Source: Sphingomonas sp. Leaf17 (GTDB lineage Bacteria; Pseudomonadota; Alphaproteobacteria; Sphingomonadales; Sphingomonadaceae). From it: a stretch of 64,000 nt of DNA. The notes under the pieces are model-generated. The model was not told the origin of the DNA. It saw only the letters and a program-made list of their open reading frames with translations, and searched no databases. The stretch is from NCBI RefSeq assembly GCF_001421505.1, contig NZ_LMKL01000001.1:815001-879000 (forward strand). The letters are read 5' to 3'. This document shows positions 1 to 9,290 of this stretch, piece after piece. Both the position numbers and the translations under genes were made by a program. Numbering within the stretch: position 1 is the first letter of the stretch; each line of letters starts with the position of its first letter.

Positions 1-140
1 GCATCTCAATTTCGATAACCACCCGACCAACCATCCGGTCAACCGCTGCGGTGAAACCCCTCTACGTCCAACCACCCCACACGTCAAACCCATTTTTCAG
101 TTTTGTGGCAGCATGTCACCAAACCGTAGGATTTTCGCCA

Positions 141-157
141 TTTTCACCCGGTGAAAA
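141..157. promoter_or_regulatory. perfect palindrome, possible operator
   Basis: TTTTCACC-C-GGTGAAAA is a perfect 8-bp inverted repeat around a single base. It lies about 125 bp upstream of the first small gene, in an otherwise featureless leader (positions 1-281). It has the form of a dimeric repressor site, but no regulator next to it points to a ligand. Seen directly; the role is inference. Confidence 0.3.
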
Positions 158-281
158 AGTGCAGCGTCGGGACGCCTCACCCGCTGCGCCGACAGAGAAT
201 CAGGGCGATCAAACGCGAATCACATTGCTCGATCGCTTCGGAACGGGTGAAGGCCGCGCAATCTCGCTGGTACCCGACACG

Positions 282-566
282 ATGATGGCGCTATCGAACG
301 CCATGCCGAAAGCACGGAAGCGTTACCTGACCGCCACGATGGCCGACGGGTATGTAAAGACGATCGGGCCGACCGCGGCACCATTCACCCACTATTGGCG
401 CATCGTCGCGCAACGCGACGACGGCAAAGCCGAGGTGTTCTGGGGCCATGTCACCGCACTGAAGGACGCGATGCGCCTGAAAGCTGCCACGGCCGACGCC
501 GCCAGGCAACGTGGCTGGCGCACGTTCGATTTCGAGATTGTCGCGTTAACCGAAACAGCCGCCTAG
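282..566 (+). CDS. small protein of unknown function (94 aa)
   Basis: I do not recognise the family. The reading frame is open from position 51, but the stretch before residue MMALSNAM looks non-coding (proline/serine rich, no domain), so I start at the ATG at 282. A second ATG at 306 is also possible. The protein is soluble and basic at the N-terminus (KARKRYLTATMADGYVKTIG). The C-terminal half, with a WRIVA strand, an aromatic EVFWGHVT segment and an alanine-rich helix, looks like a compact alpha/beta fold. No signal peptide or membrane segment is visible. A GC hairpin follows the stop. Orphan gene, with the tRNA gene facing it. Confidence 0.6.
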   Translation: MMALSNAMPKARKRYLTATMADGYVKTIGPTAAPFTHYWRIVAQRDDGKAEVFWGHVTALKDAMRLKAATADAARQRGWRTFDFEIVALTETAA

Positions 567-580
567 CCGACGTCGCCACC

Positions 581-596
581 GGGCTTTCGCCCTTTC
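581..596 (+). terminator. short hairpin after the first gene
   Basis: GGGC-TTTC-GCCC followed by TTTC, 14 nt after the stop codon. The stem is only 4 bp and the T run is weak, so this is a modest intrinsic terminator candidate. In the opposite direction no T run follows it. Confidence 0.35.
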
Positions 597-633
597 ATGG
601 CAAACCATTCTGCGGTCTTGCACAGATTTCCGG

Positions 634-709
634 TGGTGGGTCCGCCGGGGCTCGAACCCGGGACCTCTCGATTAAAAGTCGCTTGCTCTACCAACTGAGC
701 TACGGACCC
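634..709 (-). tRNA. tRNA-Lys (anticodon UUU)
   Basis: Read on the minus strand, the 76 nt fold as a standard cloverleaf. The acceptor stem is GGGTCCG/CGGACCC, the D arm GCTC-AGTTGGTA-GAGC, the anticodon loop CTTTTAA with U33 and anticodon TTT, and the T arm CCGGG-TTCGAGC-CCCGG. The discriminator is A and the CCA end is encoded in the gene. The two outer pairs of the anticodon stem are A-G and G-A mismatches. The gene stands alone between a small unknown gene and folK. Confidence 0.95.
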
Positions 710-731
710 CCGCCATCGGTGACACGCGCAC

Positions 732-1241
732 CTAGGGATGCGGACGGCGTCGGTCAACCATATGCGCAAGGTGCATCACGCTGAGCCCGGTCAGCGGATC
801 ACGCCAGCGCGGGGCCACCGCCGCCAGCGGGCGCAGCACGAAGTCACGCGTGCGGAACAGCCGGTGCGGTACCGTCAGCCGCGAATCACTCCACATACCG
901 CCGGACCACAGCACGATGTCGAGGTCGATCGGCCGCGCGCTCCACCGTTGCCCGCGCCGGCGACCAAAGGCGCGCTCGATCGCCTTCAGCCGGTCGAGCA
1001 GCGCGGGCGGCGCCTCCGCGCTCTCGATTAGCGCGACCGCATTTGCAAACCGGCGTGCCGACGGACCGACCGGCGCGGTCGTCAGGACCGGCGAACAGGC
1101 GATCACTCCCCCCAGGGTGGCGACCGCCGCCTGCAGCGTGGCGGCCGGCGATCCGTGGCGCGTACGGCGGTTCGATCCGAGGGCGATCGCATAGAGTGCG
1201 ACAGGGATTGTGACAGGCGCGAAGGTTGTGGTCGGCATCAT
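732..1241 (-). CDS. folK: 2-amino-4-hydroxy-6-hydroxymethyldihydropteridine pyrophosphokinase (HPPK)
   Basis: Transfers pyrophosphate from ATP to 6-hydroxymethyl-7,8-dihydropterin, the step before dihydropteroate synthase in folate synthesis; cytosolic. Residues 20-28 (ALGSNRRTR) are the N-terminal HPPK strand and loop. Residues 103-112 (RPIDLDIVLW) are the family signature, with the two aspartates that bind Mg-ATP. VPHRLFRTRDFVLRPLA (124-140) is the conserved C-terminal segment. The 169 aa length is normal. It stands alone rather than in a folB/folP cluster and is divergent from the uracil-DNA glycosylase gene with only 19 nt between starts. ATG codons at 1241 and 1238 are equally possible starts. 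Confidence 0.93.
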   Translation of the reverse strand: MMPTTTFAPVTIPVALYAIALGSNRRTRHGSPAATLQAAVATLGGVIACSPVLTTAPVGPSARRFANAVALIESAEAPPALLDRLKAIERAFGRRRGQRWSARPIDLDIVLWSGGMWSDSRLTVPHRLFRTRDFVLRPLAAVAPRWRDPLTGLSVMHLAHMVDRRRPHP

Positions 1242-1260
1242 GTCAGCCTAACCGATTGTC

Positions 1261-1929
1261 ATGAACTTCGCACCAAGCCCGCTGCCCGACAGCGAACCGC
1301 CGCACGACTGCCCCCGCTGCCCGCGCCTCGTTGCCTTCCGCGAGGAACTGCGCGCCGAGTTTCCGACCTGGTGGAACGCGCCGGTCAACGCGTTCGGGGA
1401 TCCGCAGGCGTGGCTCGGGATCATCGGCCTTGCCCCCGGCAAACACGGCGCGAACCGCACGGGCCGTCCCTTCACCGGCGATTTCGCCGGCATCCTGCTG
1501 TTCGAGACGCTGGCCAAGTTCGGCCTGTCGACCGGCACCTTCAACGCCAAGCCCGACGACGGGCTGGCGCTGAACGGCGTGTGCATCATCAATGCGGTGA
1601 AATGCCTGCCACCGCAGAACAAGCCGACGCCGGAGGAAATCCGCACCTGCCGTCCGTTCCTCGAAGGTCAGGTCGCCGACCTGCCGAAAGCCCGGATCTT
1701 TGTCGCGCTGGGCCAGATCGCGCACCAGTCGGCGGTCAAGACGCTCGGTGGTCGCCTGCCCAAGGCCAAGTTCGGTCACCTCGCCGAACACACGATGCCC
1801 GATGGCCGTATCCTGATCGATAGCTATCACTGCTCGCGCTACAACACGAACACCGGGCGGCTGACCGCGCAGATGTTCGAGGATGTGTTCGCGCGGGCAC
1901 TGGAATTGCGGGCATCGCTGCCCGCGTAA
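1261..1929 (+). CDS. type-5 uracil-DNA glycosylase (UDGb), Fe-S
   Basis: Removes uracil, and in this family also other deaminated bases, from DNA to start base excision repair. Residues 56-74 (GLAPGKHGANRTGRPFTGD) are motif 1 of family 5, and residues 188-202 (SYHCSRYNTNTGRLT) are the motif-2 loop with its invariant histidine. Cys17, Cys20, Cys115 and Cys130 are spaced as the four ligands of the [4Fe-4S] cluster of family 4/5 enzymes. The 222 aa length is typical. Family-5 enzymes lack the Asp/Asn of family 1 at motif 1, which fits GLAPG here. The gene is monocistronic and divergent from folK. Confidence 0.9.
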   Translation: MNFAPSPLPDSEPPHDCPRCPRLVAFREELRAEFPTWWNAPVNAFGDPQAWLGIIGLAPGKHGANRTGRPFTGDFAGILLFETLAKFGLSTGTFNAKPDDGLALNGVCIINAVKCLPPQNKPTPEEIRTCRPFLEGQVADLPKARIFVALGQIAHQSAVKTLGGRLPKAKFGHLAEHTMPDGRILIDSYHCSRYNTNTGRLTAQMFEDVFARALELRASLPA

Positions 1930-1930
1930 A

Positions 1931-1962
1931 GGTTGCGAAGGTTACACCGGCAAGGGGGGCAC
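1931..1962 (+). repeat. short dispersed repeat, copy 1 (GGTTRCRAAGGTTACACC type)
   Basis: GGTTGCGAAGGTTACACC followed by GGCAAGGGGGG lies directly after the glycosylase stop. A close relative occurs at 49969-49998. The two agree at most positions. Neither lies in a gene. Confidence 0.45.
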
Positions 1963-2039
1963 GGTTTTCCTATTTCCATTGTTTATCAATGATTTGCGTT
2001 TTTCGACAAGCCCCCGATCGGTTTCGCGTAGCAACCTCG

Positions 2040-2888
2040 TCAGATATCCTGCACCAGCCGCCCGTACAGATCGGGCCGGCGATCGCGGAAGAAGCCGAAG
2101 GCGGCGCGGTGGCGCTTGACGATGTCGAGGTCGAGCGTGGCGACGATCACGCCTTCGTCGTCACGCCCCAGTTCGGCAACGATGTCACCGCGCTCGTCGG
2201 CGATGAACGACGTGCCATAGAAGGTCTGGCCGTGTTCGACGCCGATCCGGTTGGCCGCGACGATCGGCACGACGTTCGACACCGCATGGCCGACCATCGC
2301 CCGCCGCCACAGCCGCGCGGTATCAAGCGACGTGTCGTGCGGCTCGCTGCCAATCGCGGTCGGATAGAACAGGATCTGCGCGCCCATCAGCATCATCGCG
2401 CGTGCGGTTTCCGGATACCACTGGTCCCAGCAGACACCGACACCCAGCTTGCCCGCCGGATGCGGCCACACCTTGAACCCGGTGTTGCCGGGGCGGAAAT
2501 AGAATTTCTCCTCATAGCCCGGCCCGTCGGGAATGTGGCTCTTGCGATAGACGCCCTGCACCTCGCCGTCCGGGCCGATCATCGCCAGGCTGTTGTAGTG
2601 ATGCGGGCCGTCCGCCTCGAAGAAGCTGGTCGGGATCGTCACCTTCAGCGCCTCGGCCAGCGCCTGCATCGCCAGCACCGCCTTATGCTCGCCGACCGGG
2701 GCGGCATTGGCGAACAGCGCCTCGTCCTCGACCCGGCAGAAATATTCGCCCTCGAACAGTTCGGGCGGCAGGATGACCTGCGCGCCGCGCGACGCCGCCT
2801 CGCGCACCAGCCGCGAGACGTTCTGGATATTCGCGTCGATATCGGGGCCAAACGCGAGCTGCAGCGCGGCAACGGTGATCTTGGTCAT
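2040..2888 (-). CDS. aguB: N-carbamoylputrescine amidase
   Basis: Nitrilase-superfamily hydrolase that converts N-carbamoylputrescine to putrescine, CO2 and ammonia, the last step of the agmatine route. The catalytic triad is visible as Glu43 (PPELFEGEYF), Lys116 (YRKSHIPD) and Cys153 (GVCWDQWYPE). The long conserved stretch around residues 123-140 (GYEEKFYFRPGNTGF) is typical of AguB rather than of other nitrilases. 282 aa, full length. It ends the minus-strand run aguA, DUF3147, aguB and starts 10 nt after the DUF3147 stop, so the two enzymes of one pathway are co-transcribed with a membrane protein between them. Confidence 0.93.
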   Translation of the reverse strand: MTKITVAALQLAFGPDIDANIQNVSRLVREAASRGAQVILPPELFEGEYFCRVEDEALFANAAPVGEHKAVLAMQALAEALKVTIPTSFFEADGPHHYNSLAMIGPDGEVQGVYRKSHIPDGPGYEEKFYFRPGNTGFKVWPHPAGKLGVGVCWDQWYPETARAMMLMGAQILFYPTAIGSEPHDTSLDTARLWRRAMVGHAVSNVVPIVAANRIGVEHGQTFYGTSFIADERGDIVAELGRDDEGVIVATLDLDIVKRHRAAFGFFRDRRPDLYGRLVQDI

Positions 2889-2898
2889 GACGTGGATC

Positions 2899-3249
2899 CT
2901 AGAGCGTGACGCCGAACCGCGCGGCGACGGTGGCGGTCACGAGATAGAGGGCGAACGTTAGGGCGCAACCCGCGATCAGCGCGATCCAGAAATGAACGCC
3001 GTGACGCAGCAGCGCGGGGATCAGCAGGAACATCGGCAAAGACGGCAGGACGTACCAGAAGGTCGCCTCGGCATGCGTCGCCAGCAAGGCACGGTCCTGC
3101 GTATCGCGCCACAGCCAGATCATGCCCAGCACGGACAGCAAAGGCAGCGACGCGATCACCGCGCCCGCCGCCGGGCTGCGTCGGGCGATCATTGCAATCG
3201 CCGCGACGATCAGCCCGGACAGGACAGCGCGAATAGCGAACGCGCCCAA
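2899..3249 (-). CDS. DUF3147-family small membrane protein
   Basis: A 116 aa protein that is almost all membrane: about four hydrophobic segments (residues 4-22, 30-47, 62-82 and 86-110) with short loops and only a few charged residues. The SLPLLSVLGMIWLWRDTQD segment is the recognisable core of DUF3147, a family of unknown function. It starts 6 nt after aguA stops and ends 10 nt before aguB starts, so it is a member of the polyamine operon. A role in moving or sensing agmatine/putrescine is possible, but nothing in the sequence shows it; four short helices are few for a secondary transporter unless it oligomerises. Confidence 0.85.
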   Translation of the reverse strand: MGAFAIRAVLSGLIVAAIAMIARRSPAAGAVIASLPLLSVLGMIWLWRDTQDRALLATHAEATFWYVLPSLPMFLLIPALLRHGVHFWIALIAGCALTFALYLVTATVAARFGVTL

Positions 3250-3255
3250 TTCCGT

Positions 3256-4227
<972 letters not shown>

Positions 4228-4339
4228 GGCCAGGGGCTTTAGCGGCATGGGCGGCTGGCTGGAAGGGGGCCATGGTGTGCCGCTTGCCTGATCTCCCTTT
4301 ATCGCCGCGCTGCCCTCCGTTCGTCTCGGGTAGGAGGCG

Positions 4340-4367
4340 AGCCTCTCGACGACGCTCGAGAGAGGCT
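4340..4367 (-). terminator. hairpin between the M28 peptidase and aguA
   Basis: AGCCTCTCGA pairs with TCGAGAGAGGCT across a 6-nt loop, with a 2-nt bulge. It lies about 20 nt beyond the stop of the minus-strand M28 gene. There is no good T run, so it may be a transcript-end stabiliser or a weak terminator. Confidence 0.35.
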
Positions 4368-4387
4368 GGAGAGGGTGGGAAAGCCCT

Positions 4388-6031
4388 CTACTTCACCCCC
4401 GCCCGGCTCCGGTCGCGCACGCCGCGAAACTCGGCGGTCGGATACCAGTTGGGCCACGTCGTCCCGTTCGCCAGCGTCCGGCCCAGCCAGTAATACAGGT
4501 CCAGATCCTGCACCGCGCCCGACCAGTCCCAGGTCGCGTCATATTCGTCCTGCGGCTTGTGGTAGCGGTTGGCGATGTAGTCGAGCGTCGCGGCATGACC
4601 CGCCGCCCGGCCGCCCTTGACCAGATCCTCACCACTGCCGCCGGCCAGCATCGGCACACCCAGCCTGGCGAAGCTGAAATGGTCGGACCGGTAATAGCTG
4701 CCGCGTTCCGGATTGGCCTCCGGGCTGATCGTCCGGCCCTGCGCCGCGGCAAGCCCCTTGGCCATATCCTCGATCTGCGACTTGCCCGCCCCGGTCAGCA
4801 CGAAATCGCGCGTGGCGCCGCGCACGTTCAGCACGTCCATGTTCACCCCGCCGACGGTGCGCGCCAGCGGGTAAACCGGATGTTCGGCATAATAGCGTGA
4901 GCCAAGCAGCCCCGATTCCTCCGCCGTCACCGCCAGAAACGCGATCGACCGCTTCGCCGGCCCGGCCTTCGCCTGCGCCTGGGCCAGCGCCACCAGTCCG
5001 GCGATCCCGCTCGCATTGTCCAGCGCGCCGTTGCAGATATCGTCGCCCTTTACCGCGTCGCACCGGCCCAGATGATCCCAGTGCGAGGTGTAGAGGACAT
5101 AGTCGCTCGGCGCGCCTCCTTGCGCGGCGGGCGTTCCGGGCAGCACGCCGATGACGTTCTTCGACGCCTGACGCCGGATGGCGTTGGTGAAGCCGGTCGA
5201 AAACTTCACGTCCAGCGGCACCGCCTTGAAACCCTTGCGCGACGCTGCCGCCGACAGCGCGGCGAAATCCTTGCCCGCGCTCGCGAACAGCGTCTCGGCG
5301 CTCGCCTTCTGCATCCAGCCGATGACCTGGCTCTGGTCCAGATGATCGCCCTTCTCGTCCAGCTCCAGCTGCGGTCCGGTCCACGACGATTGCACGACCG
5401 ACCAGCCATAGGCGGCCGGTTCGGTATCGTGGACGATGATCGCCGCGGCCGCCCCCTGCCGCGCTGCTTCCTCGTATTTGTACGGCCAGCGCCCGTACCA
5501 CGTCATCGCCCGCCCCTCGAACGGTCCTGCGCGCGTCATCGTCTGCCAGTCGGCATCGTTGACCAGGATGACGACGGTCTTGCCCCTCACGTCGATGCCG
5601 GCATAGTCGTTCCAGCCCTTCTCAGGCGCGTTGATCCCGTATCCCACGAACACGACCGGGCTGTCCGTCACCTCAATGCGCGGCACGACGCGGTAGGTAC
5701 CGGCCACCATGTCGGCCCGGTACGCCATCGTCACCGGCGTCGTGCCGCCGGTAAAGGTGAACGGACGGACATCCTGCGCGGTGATCTCGACCATCGGTAC
5801 GTCCTGATACCAGCTGCCGTTGTTGCCGGGCTTCAGCCCCGCCTTCGCGAACTGATCGGCGATATAGGCAATGGTATTGTCCTCCGCCGGCGTCGTCGGC
5901 GCGCGCCCCTCATAGGCGTCGGACGAGAGCACCTGCGTCACCGTCTTCAGCGTCTCGACAGAAATCGGCGCGGTCTGCGCGGTGACGCTGCACGCCGACA
6001 GCAGAGCGATGGTGAACAGGATGTGGCGCAA
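4388..6031 (-). CDS. M28-family metallopeptidase, probable lipoprotein
   Basis: Zinc aminopeptidase of family M28, exported. A TTG start at 6031 is chosen because AAGGGG lies 7 nt upstream and the protein then begins directly with a signal sequence; an upstream ATG at 6076 would put 15 polar residues before it. The signal is hydrophobic and ends LLSAC, a lipobox, so the enzyme is probably membrane-anchored. A PA-like insert lies at about residues 130-260. The metal site is clear: SHWDHLG (near 314), NGALDNASG (near 333) and the catalytic EE of TAEESGLLGSRYY (near 368), with a later histidine in YRSDHFSFA. 547 aa. It is divergent from the S9 peptidase, and the pair would suit extracytoplasmic peptide breakdown. 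Confidence 0.88.
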   Translation of the reverse strand: MRHILFTIALLSACSVTAQTAPISVETLKTVTQVLSSDAYEGRAPTTPAEDNTIAYIADQFAKAGLKPGNNGSWYQDVPMVEITAQDVRPFTFTGGTTPVTMAYRADMVAGTYRVVPRIEVTDSPVVFVGYGINAPEKGWNDYAGIDVRGKTVVILVNDADWQTMTRAGPFEGRAMTWYGRWPYKYEEAARQGAAAAIIVHDTEPAAYGWSVVQSSWTGPQLELDEKGDHLDQSQVIGWMQKASAETLFASAGKDFAALSAAASRKGFKAVPLDVKFSTGFTNAIRRQASKNVIGVLPGTPAAQGGAPSDYVLYTSHWDHLGRCDAVKGDDICNGALDNASGIAGLVALAQAQAKAGPAKRSIAFLAVTAEESGLLGSRYYAEHPVYPLARTVGGVNMDVLNVRGATRDFVLTGAGKSQIEDMAKGLAAAQGRTISPEANPERGSYYRSDHFSFARLGVPMLAGGSGEDLVKGGRAAGHAATLDYIANRYHKPQDEYDATWDWSGAVQDLDLYYWLGRTLANGTTWPNWYPTAEFRGVRDRSRAGVK

Positions 6032-6144
6032 TGCGGGTCCCCTTGATCGTTGCGACACGTCTCGCATTCCCGCCACAGCGGCGCAAGCACGCCCTGGTTG
6101 CGTCCCTTTGATGGCGCGCTACACCAATAGGAAAGGGGAAAGAT

Positions 6145-8136
6145 ATGCGGTTCACAACGTTGGGTGTGCTGGCCGGGGCCATCGCCATGAGTGCGACCAC
6201 GCCCGTTTTCGCTGCGCCCGAAACAGCGGAGCAGGCAGCCCACGCATTCGGCAAGCGGGAGGACGTGCTGAGCGCCAGCATAGCGCCCGACGGAAAGCGG
6301 ATCGCCTTGATCCAGGCCCGCAGCCCGCGCGGCGCGGCACTGACGATCATTTCGCTGGACGGCGGCGCGCCGAAGACGATTCTCGCCAGCGAGGGCACCC
6401 TCGACCGTCTGGCCGGCTGCGACTGGTCGACGGCGGTACGGCTGGTCTGCACGGTCGAACTCCGCGCGGACGATTCGAGCCGCGCAATCGGATATTCCCG
6501 CGTGATCGCGCTCAATGCCGATGGCGGTGGCGTCACTCAACTCAGCTCGCGCACCAGTTCCAGCGCGCTCGCCATCGCACAGAACGGCGGCGAGATCATC
6601 GACTGGCTGCCCGACGCCGACGATGGATCTGTGCTGATGACCCGCGCCGTCGTTCCCGAATATTCCACCGGGACCATGCTGGCACAGCGCCGCGAAGGAC
6701 TGGCGGTCGAGCGCGTGAATACCACGACCCTGAAGCGGTCCATCGTGGAGCCTCCGCGTGGCGGTGCGGTCGAATATATCACTGACGGGCGCGGCGTGGT
6801 CCGGATCGTTGGCGTACGGTCGCGCACCGAGAGCGGGTACGACAAGAACCGGATCGTCTATTCCTATCGCAAGCCGGACAGCCGCGACTGGCTGCCGCTT
6901 GCCACACTGACCATCGGCGCGGGCCTGAGCGAGGGATTCAATCCGCAGGCGGTCGATGCCGCGCAGAATGTGGTCTACGGTTTCGATGAACAGGATAGTC
7001 GTCGTGCACTGTTCAGGATCGCACTCGACGGCAGCCTGAAACGCGACCTTGTTTATGCCAACCCGCAAGTCGATGTCGATGGACTCATCCGGATCGGGCG
7101 CCAGCACCGCGTCGTGGGCGCAAGTTTCGTGACCGATCGCCGCCAGTCGGTGTTCTTCGATCCCGATCTGCAAAAGCTAGGCGCGTCTCTGGCCAGGACA
7201 TTGCGGGGGACACCGCTTGTCACGTTCGTCGATGCAACCGCGGATGAATCCAAACTCGTGCTGTTCGCCGGGTCCGACACCGATCCGGGCAAATATTACC
7301 TGTTCGACAAGACGGCCCGCAAACTGGGTGAAATCGCGCCGGTCCGGTCGCTGCTGGCGGTCACCCCGCTGGCCGAGGTGCAGGCGGTCCGTTTCCCGGC
7401 AAGCGACGGTACGAGCATTCCCGGTTATCTGACGCTGCCGCCCGGCAGCTCCGGCAAGGGACTACCGGCGATCGTCATGCCGCACGGTGGGCCGGGGGCC
7501 CGCGACGAATGGGGCTTCGACTGGCTGGCGCAATATTTCGCCAACCGGGGCTACGCGGTCCTTCAACCCAATTTCCGTGGCTCGACCGGCTATGGCAACG
7601 CGTGGTTCCAGAAAAACGGATTCCAGTCGTGGCGCATCGCGGTCGGCGACGTGAACGCAGGCGGCCAGTGGCTGGTGTCCCAGGGTATTGCCGCGCCGTC
7701 GAAGCTGGCCATCGTCGGCTGGTCCTATGGCGGGTACGCGGCCCTGCAATCGGCGGTCCTAGACCCGACCCTTTTCAAGGCCATCATCGCCATCGCCCCG
7801 GTAACCGACCTCGAAACACTCCGTGGTGAAGCGCGCGATTATGCCAGCTACCCGATGGTCGACGCCTTCATCGGACGAGGGCCGCATGTCCGCGCCGGAT
7901 CCCCCGCCCAGAACGCGGCGGCGATCACCGCACCGGTCCTGATGTTTCACGGCGATCGTGACCAGAATGTCGGGGTAGGCGAATCGCGGTTGATGGCGGA
8001 TCGTCTGCGCGAGGCGGGCAAATCAGTGGAATATATCGAATATCGCCAGCTCGACCATCAACTGGCCGACGACACCGTCCGCGCGCAGATGCTGGCAAAG
8101 TCGGACGCGTTCCTGCGCAAGACCTTGGGGCTGTGA
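6145..8136 (+). CDS. S9-family prolyl-oligopeptidase-type peptidase
   Basis: Exported serine peptidase with a Sec signal of about 24 residues (ending VFAAPE). Next comes a beta-propeller-like region of about 380 residues that gates the active site, then an alpha/beta-hydrolase domain from about residue 410. The nucleophile elbow is GWSYGGYAAL, with Ser near 527; Asp is in HGDRDQNVG near 605 and His in QLDHQLAD near 638. PHGGPGARDEWGFDWLAQYFANRG is the usual oxyanion and substrate region. 663 aa, normal for the dipeptidyl/acylaminoacyl peptidase branch; the exact specificity cannot be read. A strong RBS (AAAGGGGAAAG) precedes the ATG. A good terminator follows. Confidence 0.9.
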   Translation: MRFTTLGVLAGAIAMSATTPVFAAPETAEQAAHAFGKREDVLSASIAPDGKRIALIQARSPRGAALTIISLDGGAPKTILASEGTLDRLAGCDWSTAVRLVCTVELRADDSSRAIGYSRVIALNADGGGVTQLSSRTSSSALAIAQNGGEIIDWLPDADDGSVLMTRAVVPEYSTGTMLAQRREGLAVERVNTTTLKRSIVEPPRGGAVEYITDGRGVVRIVGVRSRTESGYDKNRIVYSYRKPDSRDWLPLATLTIGAGLSEGFNPQAVDAAQNVVYGFDEQDSRRALFRIALDGSLKRDLVYANPQVDVDGLIRIGRQHRVVGASFVTDRRQSVFFDPDLQKLGASLARTLRGTPLVTFVDATADESKLVLFAGSDTDPGKYYLFDKTARKLGEIAPVRSLLAVTPLAEVQAVRFPASDGTSIPGYLTLPPGSSGKGLPAIVMPHGGPGARDEWGFDWLAQYFANRGYAVLQPNFRGSTGYGNAWFQKNGFQSWRIAVGDVNAGGQWLVSQGIAAPSKLAIVGWSYGGYAALQSAVLDPTLFKAIIAIAPVTDLETLRGEARDYASYPMVDAFIGRGPHVRAGSPAQNAAAITAPVLMFHGDRDQNVGVGESRLMADRLREAGKSVEYIEYRQLDHQLADDTVRAQMLAKSDAFLRKTLGL

Positions 8137-8151
8137 CGAGGGCATGACATG

Positions 8152-8189
8152 AAAAAAGGGCGATCCCGGATGGGACCGCCCTTTTTTTT
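8152..8189 (+). terminator. rho-independent terminator after the S9 peptidase
   Basis: A run of A and GGGCGATCCC pairs with GGGACCGCCC across a GGAT loop, with one mismatch, followed by eight T. It lies 15 nt after the stop codon. The A run on the other side makes it potentially bidirectional. Confidence 0.9.
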
Positions 8190-8261
8190 CATTCTGGCCG
8201 GGGGAGCGTCGCGGCGAAGCAGCGCCGTCGGTCGGGGCTTTCGGTCCCGCCGGCCGGTCGC

Positions 8262-8290
8262 AAAATGCTCGCGGCCACTGGGCCGCGAGC
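8262..8290 (-). terminator. rho-independent terminator of rpsD
   Basis: On the minus strand GCTCGCGGCC pairs perfectly with GGCCGCGAGC across a 4-nt loop, followed by ATTTTG. It starts 10 nt after the rpsD stop. Confidence 0.85.
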
Positions 8291-8300
8291 AATCTACGAC

Positions 8301-8915
8301 TTAGCGCGAGTAGAACTCGACGACCAGGTTCGGTTCCATCTTCACCGGATAGGGAACTTCATCCAGCGTGGGCACGCGGGTGAAGGTAACCTTGTCGGTG
8401 CCGTCGGCGACGACATAGTCGGGGATCTCGCGCTCGGCCAGGCTCTGCGCCTCCATGACCAGCGCCATTTCCTTGGCCTTCGAGCCAAGCGAGATTTCCT
8501 GGCCGACGAAGCAGCGACGCGATGCGATGTTGCACTTCACGCCGTTGACGCGGACATGGCCGTGGCTGACGAGCTGGCGCGCGGCAAAGATCGTCGGCGC
8601 GAACTTGGCGCGGTAGACGATCATGTCCAGACGCTGCTCCAGCAGGCCGATCAGGTTCTGGCTGGTATCGCCCTTCATGCGCGCGGCTTCGTGGTAGCAG
8701 GCGCGGAACTGCTTCTCGGTCACGTCGCCATAATAGCCACGCAGCTTCTGCTTGGCGCGCAGCTGGATGCCGAAATCGCTGACCTTGCCCTTGCGGCGCT
8801 GGCCATGCTGGCCGGGGCCGTATTCACGCTTGTTGACCGGGCTCTTGGGACGACCCCAGATATTCTCGCCCAGACGACGATCAAGCTTGTACTTCGCGCT
8901 ATGCCGCTTCGACAT
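8301..8915 (-). CDS. rpsD: 30S ribosomal protein S4
   Basis: Primary 16S rRNA-binding protein of the small subunit. The start [21 protein letters not shown] and the insert [20 protein letters not shown] are the alphaproteobacterial S4 N-terminus. The S4 RNA-binding domain follows from about residue 93 ([20 protein letters not shown], then SHGHVRVNG). 204 aa, the usual length for this class. It is a single-gene unit here, not part of the alpha operon with rpsK/rpoA, as is common in alphaproteobacteria. It has its own terminator and a 5' leader of over 100 nt. S4 represses its own translation in other bacteria; no leader structure was tested here. Confidence 0.97.
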   Translation of the reverse strand: MSKRHSAKYKLDRRLGENIWGRPKSPVNKREYGPGQHGQRRKGKVSDFGIQLRAKQKLRGYYGDVTEKQFRACYHEAARMKGDTSQNLIGLLEQRLDMIVYRAKFAPTIFAARQLVSHGHVRVNGVKCNIASRRCFVGQEISLGSKAKEMALVMEAQSLAEREIPDYVVADGTDKVTFTRVPTLDEVPYPVKMEPNLVVEFYSR

Positions 8916-9018
8916 ACAGTGTCCTTTGGTAAATGCTCATGACGAGCCGACGCCTTGCGGCACCGGCCATCCCGGTCATCGCTCTGCTGGTTTTCCGAAT
9001 GACGAAAAGGCAGGGCCG

Positions 9019-9107
9019 CCGCTTCACCGGGGTGCGGGGCCATTCACGAAGGCGCGCGGTTAGCCGGTGGCCGCGCGCGAGTCAAGGCAGCGGACCGTGC
9101 CGGTTGC
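9019..9107. repeat. 89-bp repeat, copy A
   Basis: An 89-nt block nearly identical (about 10 differences, ungapped) to 15283-15371. In both places it follows, on the minus strand, the 3' end of the same small secreted-protein gene, intact at 15386-15661 and decayed here. Copy A lies upstream of rpsD and contains a TTGACT hexamer. The whole 8916-9290 interval holds only this repeat and the gene remnant. Confidence 0.8.
9057..9085 (-). promoter_or_regulatory. candidate rpsD promoter inside the repeat
   Basis: On the minus strand TTGACT, a 17-nt spacer and TAACCG stand about 140 nt upstream of the rpsD start. The -35 is good and the -10 is poor. In the other repeat copy the -35 reads TAGACT. Pattern match only. 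Confidence 0.25.
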
Positions 9108-9230
9108 GCTCGACTCCCCCTGTTCGCCGAAGCCCGTGCCATTGGGTTGACCGCGCCCACGGTCGATCCACACCCATTCCGCAGGCGGGACGGATATCCG
9201 GTAGCCGACATGTTGGTGTGCGAACGAGAC
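9108..9230 (-). pseudogene. decayed copy of the small secreted-protein gene at 15386-15661
   Basis: Read on the minus strand, this region gives PPAEWVWIDRGRGQPNGTGFGEQ, which matches TRAEWTQIDRESGQ followed by PDGTGFSE-stop of the intact gene. Fifteen codons between GQ and P are missing in frame. The TAG stop has become CAG, so the frame runs on into the repeat. The CH of the intact RRCHTRAEW segment is lost, and no signal peptide or matching N-terminus is found upstream. Homology continues into the adjoining 89-bp repeat, which shows one duplicated segment rather than chance similarity. Confidence 0.65.
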
Positions 9231-9290
9231 GTGCCGTCGTTCAGGATCAGGCATCTTCTTCGCGTCACATGCGGTCTATACGAGGCAGCG

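Noticed and set aside
51..281. 77-residue N-terminal extension of the first gene
   Set aside because: Proline/serine-rich, no RBS, and contains a palindrome better explained as a regulatory site.
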